Below, in pieces: positions 35,583 through 43,900 of a stretch of 64,000 bases of DNA. A model generated the notes under the pieces. That model was not told where the DNA came from. It ran no database searches and was given only the letters and a program-made list of their open reading frames with translations. The position numbers and the translations under genes are program-made. Position 1 is the stretch's first letter. Every line of letters begins with the position of its first letter. Origin of the DNA: Bacteroides sp. 43_108 (GTDB taxonomy: Bacteria; Bacteroidota; Bacteroidia; Bacteroidales; Bacteroidaceae); assembly GCA_001915545.1 (NCBI GenBank), contig MNQS01000004.1:24871-88870 (forward strand), written 5' to 3'.

Positions 35583-37106
35583 TTACTGCAATACGGGTTC
35601 TCCGCCGACCTCTTCGTAGCCGTCGTGATCGGCATTGACAGGAGCCTCTATAACATTGGTTGTGACATTGCTGTTTTCATCTGAATACATGTTTAACATC
35701 CTGTCCCAAAACTCCTTCTTGGTGTCCCACAATGTCAGGGTCAGTTGCTGATTATCTTGCTGGTTCCCGCACTTCAAATCCCCCAAATATGCGTTATGGG
35801 TTATATCGAGAGCCGTCATCTTGTTGCCATGACACCACAAATATTTAAGCTCTTCCAAAGTACTGACATCCAACGAGACAAGTTGATTATCGCAGCACTC
35901 CAAATCCGTCAGATTGGTCAGCTTGGTTACATCAAGGGCAGTCAGTTGATTACCGGCGCAAATCAAAGTCGTCAGACTGGTCAGCCCGGTTACATCAAGG
36001 GCAGTCAGTTGATTATCGCTGCACACCAAAGTCGTCAGACTGGTCAGCTTGGTTACATCAAGGGTAGTCAATTGATTACCCATGCAATCCAAAATCTCCA
36101 GATCGGTGAAGTACTCAATGCCGGCAAGGCTGGTAATGTTTTTATTTTGCAAAGGCAAGAAAGTTACCCAATTCCTTATTATTTGCATTCGGTTATACTC
36201 ATCCAGGGATACGGTGCCATCGGGGTTCGCCCTCCATTGGATATTTGGGTTGAATTCTTTCACGGCATTGGCAAACGCCGCATTGAGGGCCTCGGTGAAA
36301 TTGTCATCCTGTACCAGTGCGCCCAGGTTGGTAATCTTTCCGGCGGTGAAGGTCACCTCTTTTTGGGTGGTCTTGACGTATGTCTTGCCGCCTTCACCCA
36401 TATAGTTCAGGGTAATGCCGCCCGTCAGCGTGTCGGGAGCCACGACGAAGTAGTACTCCTCGCCTTTCGTGAAGGTTCCCGTCAGCGTTACCGACCGGGA
36501 AGCGCTTCCCGTGGCGGTCAGCGTACCATCGGCGATGGTATAGGTCAGCCCGCCTGCCAGTGCGTCGCTTTCTTGGTTGGCGGTCAGGGTAACTTCCGTC
36601 ACACCCTCTGCGTCCACGGTGAACTTGGCCAGGGCGCAGAGGTTCTGGAACGTCAGATTTTTGCTGCCGCCCGTCGCCTGTGCCCACGAGGGGTTCAGCC
36701 CATTGGCAAAGCCGCCTGCCGTGGCTGTCTGCGTGGCGGGCAGGGTGAAGGTGATGGCAGTGTTGTCGAGGGTCAGCGTCCCGTCGTCGGTGTAGGGATA
36801 GAAGGCGGTGTAGGTATCGGTCTCGGCTGCCTCGCCTTTCAGGGTGGCGGTGCTGCCGCTGACTTCGTTTGCTTCAAACTTGCAGATGGTTTCCGTTCCG
36901 TCGTAGATGGCTACCAGGTCGCCCTGCGTCCAGTTTACGGCATGGCCGTCCTCGCCCAGCGAGGTACGTGTCTGCGGCATTCCGGCGGTGAAGGTCATGT
37001 GTACCTTCCCCGTGCTGCCGCTTTCGTTGTTCTCAAGGATTTCTTCGTTGCCGCAGGCTGCCAACAGCAGGGCCAGTGCGGCGATGGTCATACATTTTAT
37101 ACTCAT
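35583..37106 (-). CDS. Fimbrillin-like lipoprotein with C-terminal leucine-rich repeats
   Basis: The 507-residue protein starts at MSIKCMTIAALALLLAAC; Cys18 is the lipobox cysteine. Residues about 35-270 form a Mfa-like/fimbrillin domain (VHMTFTAGMPQTRTSLGEDG, TYTAFYPYTDDGTLTL, FTAGKITNLGAL). The C-terminal part has a leucine-rich-repeat solenoid. At least five 21-residue units are visible (LTSLTTLVCSDNQLTALDVT and variants). Three units are nearly identical at DNA level with a 63-bp period. The N-terminal half is GC-rich compared with the window, suggesting a mosaic or transferred origin. Such proteins are surface-exposed; here the LRR may bind host or bacterial partners. It follows the 67-residue small gene, with 17 bp between them. 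Confidence 0.85.
   Translation of the reverse strand: MSIKCMTIAALALLLAACGNEEILENNESGSTGKVHMTFTAGMPQTRTSLGEDGHAVNWTQGDLVAIYDGTETICKFEANEVSGSTATLKGEAAETDTYTAFYPYTDDGTLTLDNTAITFTLPATQTATAGGFANGLNPSWAQATGGSKNLTFQNLCALAKFTVDAEGVTEVTLTANQESDALAGGLTYTIADGTLTATGSASRSVTLTGTFTKGEEYYFVVAPDTLTGGITLNYMGEGGKTYVKTTQKEVTFTAGKITNLGALVQDDNFTEALNAAFANAVKEFNPNIQWRANPDGTVSLDEYNRMQIIRNWVTFLPLQNKNITSLAGIEYFTDLEILDCMGNQLTTLDVTKLTSLTTLVCSDNQLTALDVTGLTSLTTLICAGNQLTALDVTKLTNLTDLECCDNQLVSLDVSTLEELKYLWCHGNKMTALDITHNAYLGDLKCGNQQDNQQLTLTLWDTKKEFWDRMLNMYSDENSNVTTNVIEAPVNADHDGYEEVGGEPVLQ
35925..36066. repeat. 63-bp tandem repeats encoding leucine-rich repeats
   Basis: GGTTACATCAAGGGCAGTCA-type units begin at 35925, 35988 and 36051, exactly 63 bp (21 codons) apart and nearly identical. 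Copy number could change by recombination without breaking the frame. Confidence 0.85.
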
Positions 37107-37123
37107 TTTCCCATTATTATAAA

Positions 37124-37327
37124 TTACCAAACCACTTTGTCATCGTCTTCAAAACCACGGTGTTCTGCACGAGGGTTATAGTCATCACCACTGGCATCCA
37201 ACAAAAAATTACTGCCCTGCACTTCGATAATCTCACACTCCGGAGCCAAATAATCCTTACGCTCCGACAACGAAAAGTCATTAACGTTTTTCATCTGCTG
37301 TAAATCTGTTTTTAAATTTTCTAACAT
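37124..37327 (-). CDS. Small conserved-type protein upstream of the fimbrillin gene
   Basis: The 67-residue soluble protein has the phrase YLAPECEIIEVQGSNFLLDA. This resembles short Bacteroidales proteins of the form Y-x-x-PE-x-E-x-x-E that often precede or accompany surface-fimbrillin genes. It lacks a signal peptide. It ends 17 bp before the lipoprotein ATG, so it is the first gene of that operon. Transcription may begin at the -7 element at 37720, giving a leader of roughly 385 bases. The function is unknown. Confidence 0.65.
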   Translation of the reverse strand: MLENLKTDLQQMKNVNDFSLSERKDYLAPECEIIEVQGSNFLLDASGDDYNPRAEHRGFEDDDKVVW

Positions 37328-37414
37328 ATAATTTCTTTTTCACTAAAAAACAAATGCTGTCACGGCATACATGCCATAGGCCATACAATGCCTACAGGCA
37401 AGGGCATACTACGA

Positions 37415-37454
37415 CAAGAGCAGGAAGCCTTTCCTATAAGGCTTCCTGCTCTTG
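37415..37454. repeat. Perfect 16-bp inverted repeat in the leader of the fimbrillin operon
   Basis: CAAGAGCAGGAAGCCT (37415-37430) and AGGCTTCCTGCTCTTG (37439-37454) enclose 8 bases. It is 88 bp upstream of the small gene's start and lacks a T-run in the minus direction. It may be a stable leader hairpin or attenuator. Confidence 0.75.
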
Positions 37455-37507
37455 CATATTTTAATAAAAACGATATATTTTACGCGCCCGTTAGCGTCTG
37501 CATGTAA

Positions 37508-37533
37508 TGTGTGTGTGTGTGTGTGTGTGTGTT
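37508..37533. repeat. (TG)13 dinucleotide tract
   Basis: An uninterrupted GT/TG run of about 26 bases lies in the intergenic DNA. If the minus-strand promoter at 37720 is used, the tract is transcribed as (CA)n in the fimbrillin operon leader. Its length should be unstable. Confidence 0.9.
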
Positions 37534-37719
37534 TATACAAAAATTGCAGACAGCCAAATTTTCAGGCAAGAAAATTGCCTGTGCAGAATCGGCGGAATTG
37601 CGTCCGATTCCAGAAACTGCATCTATCATATAAAAAAAGCTGTGTGCCATTCTTCGTACAATATATATATACGTAAACAATAAATCCAAGTCCGCCCTCG
37701 GGCTGCAACTTAAATCTGT

Positions 37720-37728
37720 GCAAAGATA
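37720..37728 (-). promoter_or_regulatory. -7 promoter element pointing to the fimbrillin operon
   Basis: On the minus strand this reads TATCTTTGC, an exact TAnnTTTGC. The first downstream gene on that strand starts at 37327, so the leader would be about 385 bases. Confidence 0.5.
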
Positions 37729-37798
37729 CAACAAAAAAAGCTCATGGCCAGCCGACAAGCATGATTTTTTCGTCCGCAAACAAAACGGCGGCGAAAGA

Positions 37799-37875
37799 CG
37801 AGGGCGCAGAAACAAAATTGCGAGCCCTCGCGGACCGAACTGCGAGGGCTCGCAATTTTTGACGCGAGGGCCCGC
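37799..37875. repeat. 22-bp periodic array, locus B (four cores)
   Basis: Cores start at 37799 (CGAGGGCGCAG), 37821 (CGAGCCCTCGC), 37843 (CGAGGGCTCGC) and 37865 (CGAGGGCCCGC), exactly 22 bp apart with unrelated spacers. The second and third cores extend to a perfect 12-bp inverted repeat with a 10-base loop. It shares periodicity and core with the arrays at 16966 and 55034. Confidence 0.88.
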
Positions 37876-37903
37876 AATCTACGATTCAGGCCTCCGTAAA
37901 GCA

Positions 37904-37941
37904 GAGAGGGTGCGCCTCCCGAAACGGAAGCGCACCCTCTC
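37904..37941 (-). terminator. Hairpin beyond the protease gene stop, probable terminator
   Basis: GAGAGGGTGCGC (37904-37915) pairs with GCGCACCCTCTC (37930-37941), 59 bp past the stop at 38000. The T-run on the minus strand is weak (CTGCTTTACGG), so termination strength is uncertain. Confidence 0.55.
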
Positions 37942-37999
37942 ATGAGATATTTGTGGTTGCCGCTCGGCGGCGGCAATCCTAAAGACCCAATCTAAAATG

Positions 38000-40900
38000 T
38001 CAACGCTTGATTACAGACTCTGTTGAATCAATTCCGTCTGCAGTTACCTTGACGTAGTATACACCGGCAGAGCATGCACTCATGTCGATAGTACGAACTT
38101 CGCCTGCACGTACAGACTTGGCAGAAGCTGTTGTCACAAGCATACCGTTGGCGTTGAACACTGCGTATGTCACGTTCGATGCATCAGCACCGAGAGTAAC
38201 ATTGACGCTTGTATTTACAGCCTTAGGATATACGTTGACAGCACGGTCTGCATCAACATCTTCGATGCCAGTTGCCGAAACGACATTAACCTTCACCTGT
38301 GCTGTAGTCTTAGTACCCAATGCGTCTTCTGCTGTAAGAGTGAGGTCGGCAGTTCCGATCTTGCGTCCGGAAATTACGAGCTCATCTGCAGAAGCGAAGA
38401 TTGAAGCAAAGTCGTTGTCTGGCATAGATGCAGTGAATGTCATCTTGTCGCCGTCTGGATCAGTGAAGAGCGATGAGAATGCAATGACGTCTGTAGTCTT
38501 GCCTACTGCAACGTCGATTGTCTCAGAACCGACAAACTTAGGTTCGCGGTTTGTCTTCTCTACATTATATGCAACAGATGTTGCAGCTGCGTTTCCAAGA
38601 GCATCCTCTGTGTTGATTGTGAAGCTGTGCTTGCCTGCATCACCGAAATCAGGAGCAAGCTTGACAACAAGCTCGAGTGAGCTTCCGGCAGGAACATCTA
38701 CTGTATTGTCTGCTGCGACAGCTTCAGCATAGTCAGAACCGTTGAATGTACGGCAGCTTTCGATTGAAGCAATTCCATCTACATCAACGAGAGATGCCTT
38801 GAATGCATCACCTTCAGCATCTTCAACGCGGATAGTTACAAGCGCTGTAGAGTTCTCCTTTACTGTTGGAGTTTCCTCCGGACCAGTAACAACTGGAGCT
38901 GCATTCTTGTCAAGATATATAGGATAGTTGACAATCTTGTTTGCAGGGTCGTTGCTCTTTACTACGAGCACAGCCTTGTTGCCGGTCTTGTAGTAAGTGC
39001 TTGCAGCGTTGATTTCGAAACCTACCGATACGCTTTCGCCAATCTGGAGTTCGCCTTCGGTGTCGGAATCGGCAGTGAGTGCAATCCAAGGCTTGCCTTC
39101 TTCCTTCTCGACGCAAGTCATGAAGTAACCGATAGAACCATACTGTGACTCGAACTCTGATGCGAAGTCAACCCATCCCATGTTAGAGAGCCATCCCATG
39201 AAGCGTCCTGCGCTTACCTGGTCTTTCTTCTGCGACATGTATGCAGGGTGAGTTACGCCTACCGGATACTTGACAACAACATAGAATGTGTCACCTGGGT
39301 TGATGTATACAGGGTTTTCAAAGTCAACCATACGAGGCACGGCAGTGTAGTTGCCGTTGTCGTCCGGAGTCTCGCTGTCGATATGAAGGACTCCACGTCC
39401 GATATAGTCGTTAGAAGTGATATCGCTTCCGCGGAGCACTCGTACGTCGATGTCAACATTCTTCAGATCACCTACAGAAGATACGAAGTAGAGGCTTGAG
39501 AGGTTGAATCCGCGCTCAGGAGCCACGTATCTTGTAGCAGCATAGAAGTTGTCTGAAGTTGCACCAGAACCGATAGAGAATACGAACGGTTGCTCTACAT
39601 TGAGGATAGGATAATAGAGAAGGTCGTTGTAGTCTTCTTCAGGAACATCATAGATGATACCTTCATACTTCGCAAACGGTTCAACAGCAGGAGTGCTGAA
39701 ACTGTTAGCTGCCAGCTTGTGCTGTACTTCAGAGAGGTTACCAGCAAGACGGTTGCTTCCTGGAGCAATGCCACCTCCATCGTCAGGTATTACTTCGCCG
39801 TTGCCTGAAGGATCGAGTCTCAAAGAATATGTAAGCTTGTACTTACCTGTGTTGGAAATGTTGAGTGTTTCCTTTCCGACATAGTTGTCAGCCACACCTT
39901 CTATTCTTATTTCAGGCTTGTCGAATGTGAGTGTAGGAACCTCAGTGATGTTGAGTGTATAAGGCACAGTAACCTTATCAAGACCATCAACACCTTCGAG
40001 AGTGAATTCGATATTCTCATTGATGAGAGCTACAGTCTGTGCATCGTAGTATATCACACGGAACGGAACCGGATCGAATCCGACCTTGAGATCCATACCA
40101 GGAGTATAAACTGTCCAACCGCTTATATAGCTTCCTGTAAGGAAGTCCCAGAATGTAGTGTAAACCTCAAGAACGGCAGCAGACATTCCCATTGGCGGCT
40201 GTGCATCGAAGAGCTTAGAAGCAACGTTAGTAATGTTGAATGCCTTGGCACCCTTGTTGGAAATTGTGAATTCTGTTACAACTCCAGAGTAGTTGTTTGC
40301 ATCAGAAACAACTTCAGTCTCGAGTTTCTCAGGAATCTGAGGCAAAACCTCGCCAGAGATAGTGAACTCAACAGGAACGCTTACGTTTTCAGACTTAGGT
40401 ACATTAGTATTCATGTCGAGGCTGAAACGGTATGTATCAGCAAGGCTGTCAGCCTTGATTTCTACAGGTATACCAACCTCTGCTCCTGGAGCTACATTGT
40501 AAGATACAGATGGATAGAACTCAACTGCATTTCCATCAGCAATGTACTGGTTTGGAAGCTGAATGCCTCGCTCTGCCTTTTCATCCTGGAGACCAGCCAA
40601 ACCGAATACGCCGATCATCATTCCGTTAGAATCAAGATGGTACTGGTACTTGAAACGTCCATCTGAGTAAATTATGAGCTGGAAGTTCATACCAACCATC
40701 ATAGAGTTACCGTAGTTGATGAATGACACAACAACATGGTCACCTTCTTCTTTATAGTAAATACCTGAATCAGAAGTAGTGCCCATTGTATGGTTACCCC
40801 AGAATGGTGCTATAATATTTGTATAGAACGTATTGGTATTAGGCAATGATGCCGGCGGTACTGGGAATTCCTTGTAGTCGTCATGCTGGCTGAAAGAAAC

Positions 40901-43900
40901 AAATCCAGTATTGTAGATATACATTCTGTCGTATGTCTTTCCATAGAATGGGAATGGGAACGGAAGTTCAACAGCCATCGTGTCTGTCTTGTCGAGGAAA
41001 TACGACATTGTTTCATGACGATTTGCAGAACCGTCTTCAAGATCAATCCAGCTGTAATCTACATCTTCGTTTTCAGAAGAAGCCTTGTAAGAATAGCTTA
41101 CCTCGCTGTTGTCCTTTTCAGCCTGATCCTTGAGTATGATCCAGCTGTTAGGAACAGTAGTAAAGCTTAGTGTTTCATTTCCTGTATTCGATACAGTAAC
41201 TACAGTGTCAACATTCTCGCCGAACGGTGTAGTCACTACGATTTCTGCAGGTTTCAAAGAAAGAGCTGGTGTACCGACAACTTCACCGCTTACAGCGATC
41301 TCAGTCTTTGTGTTGTCACCATAAGTAACGATTACGTTATCAGCAACCTTGCCTTCTGTTTCTGTAGGAAGAGTAATCTTGATATCCTTACCACCTCCAG
41401 CAGGAACCACAAAGCCAGATGCAACACTCTTGTCGATGATGAAACCACCGTTCTCAGAAACGACAGACTTAACAGTAAGGTCTGCATTACCAGTATTGCG
41501 AAGGAGCATACCACGCACAGCATCTGATGTTCTGAATACTTTTCCGAAATCGAGTGTGAGTGAATCAAATGTTACCTGCGGTGCAAGATCTGAACCTACA
41601 ATTTCTGCACTGATCACGATGTTCTTGCTTGGAGTCTTCGGATCGTTTGTCAGAATTGTAAGATTGTTTACGAGTTCACCTGCATAAAGTCCTTCTTCAG
41701 CCTTCACGTTGACGCTGATTTTCTGAGAATCGCCGATGTTAATCATACCGCTTGCACTTGACACACCTGTAATCATAGACTGTGCCGGGGCAACAATCTT
41801 GAATGCAGAACCAGAAGTAATGCTCTTGTAGAGTTCGCTTCCAGACACTTCAACATAGTAGGCGTCGGTAATGACAAATGGATCTGTGCATTCATCGTCG
41901 CTCACTCCGATAAAGGCGTTCTTACCTTCGTTGTGCGTTGCTCCGGCGTCGTAGCTGTCATAGTAGACCTCAACGCTTCCGTCGTTGCAGAGCGCCATGT
42001 GGTAGCTTACAGGAACGTTTGACTCCTGTGAATACATTGATGCAGGACAGAGAACATTGATGAACTTGACAATGAGCTTGCCGTCCTGGCGGCCATAGAT
42101 AATCTTTGTGTCCTTACCGAACTTAAACTTGCCAGATGTGGCAAATCCTGAAATGTAGCCGAGTCCCTGTACGCAGGTTGACACAGGCACCATGCACTGG
42201 ATGTTGCCGTCGATTGTATTGAATGCAATACCTCCATAAGAAGTTACATATACTTTGTCATAGTTCTTTCCGTAGAATGGAAACGAGAATCCAATCTTAA
42301 TTGAATCAGAGATCCAAGTTGAATTATCGAACATTCCTGTTATATCAACAGAGTCTATGAGCTGCGGATTACCGTCGTATGCAAAACTGTCATCACCGTT
42401 GATATTAGACAGACTTGTATATCCGAAACGATGTGCGTCAACTCCACCGTCGATATTGTCAGTACTGAACTTAGGGAATACATACTGCAAAGGATACTCA
42501 CCCTTATTTGTGATAGTGAACTCAACTTTCTTGCCTTCGCCACCAACCTCGAGCTCTCCAAGCTTGAAGCTGTCTTTGTCAACAGCTATCTCTGCAGGCA
42601 TAGAAGAAACACCTATTACGATGAATGTATGAGTTATGCCGTTCTTGTCTGTAAGCTTGACAGTACCGCTCTGATTGCCGGCCTTTGTCGGAGCAAACGT
42701 TACGGACATATATCCCTTGGAACGTGCAGAGAAACCTTCGTGGTATGTAGGAACTACAAACTGGTCTGATGTGCATGAGATGTTGGATTCGCTGAGTCCG
42801 AAGTCTCCTGTAAACACACCGTAACCGCTGTTTACGACTTCAACGTCGAGAGTCTTTACTTCACCTACAAGAAGATTGCCGAAATCAACGATTTTGGCAG
42901 TTGAAAGTACAGGTTTGTTGCCTGAAACATTCATCGAAACGCTTACCGGAAGATTCTTTCTGTCGGCTTCGTTGATACCGACATTGAGACGAAGAGAATA
43001 CTGTCCGTTTACAAGTTTCTGTCCGTCGTTCTTTACAACGATGCTGTTCTTTTCACCTGAACGTACGACACCTTCAGAAGGCTCGATTGTGAGTACAGAA
43101 CTCCAATCTGGATTAGAACTGATTGCACGAACGTCCCATGTCATGATGTCTGCGGCACTTGCAAGGTCGCCTTCACGGAGCACTTCACTAAGCTGCGTCC
43201 ACGTCTTGCCGTTGTCGCTGCTGTAGAAGCTGTACTGCTTGGTTGCCTCGCCGTTGACAGACTGGCCGCCTCCAAGAGGATTGCTAAATCCGGCAGGGAA
43301 CTTGGCAACAACCCAGAAGGCGCTTCCCGGCTCGAAGTAAAGCTGTTCACGAAGGTTTACATCGAACATATACATGAAGAAATCATATTCCACTTTCTGA
43401 AGAAGAGTGGCTTTCGATATTGATGCCGCACCGCTATATATTTCAATCTCGGGAGCAGGCTCTCCGCTGGTGGTTCCTCCGAAATTGAGTGCAGTAAGAT
43501 TGAATCCGTTAGGGAATGAATCTGGATCTACATAGAAATACTGAGCAAGTGCATTTGGTTTGGTCAAATCGCTCTCGCCGACATAATAGAATATACCCTG
43601 AGAATATGTGAGGGTCTGAGGATAATCGTCAGCTGTATAGTCTGCGCTTACAACAGGATAAGCAGATGCAGGCATAACAGAGATGGCTCCATTAAAAGGT
43701 ACAATCTTGCCTGGAGCAACAGATGCGGCTCCGTTGCTGAACATGCTTGGGTAAGCGCTGATTGTCTGTGTGGAAATATTGTACTTCAGAATACCTTCAC
43801 CATTATTGACGATGTCGAAACTTGAAGAAGCAACATCTGAAGAAGAAGCATCGATGTTCAAATCAAGGTATTCTGCAGACAGGGATGCTTCAGGACCTGC

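Larger units (their letters stand above)
37328..37999. other. 672-bp intergenic region with hairpin, TG tract, promoter and 22-bp array
   Basis: From left to right it holds a 16-bp inverted repeat, a (TG)n tract, a minus-strand -7 element, the 22-bp periodic array (locus B) and a hairpin near the 3' end of the protease gene. Open frames here, including a 111-residue minus-strand one, are low-complexity and not convincing. Confidence 0.6.

Noticed and set aside
35745..37181. 478-residue plus-strand open frame
   Set aside because: It is antisense to the fimbrillin/LRR gene; its repeats are the mirror of the 63-bp LRR units, and it has no signal or family likeness.
37689..37710. Additional core of the 22-bp array (CCGCCCTCGGGCTGC)
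   Set aside because: It is out of register with locus B (107 bp from its first core, not a multiple of 22) and lacks the CGAG/CTCG arms.
37480..37815. 111-residue minus-strand open frame across the TG tract
   Set aside because: It encodes a His/Thr run from the dinucleotide repeat and spans the promoter and part of the 22-bp array; no homology pattern.
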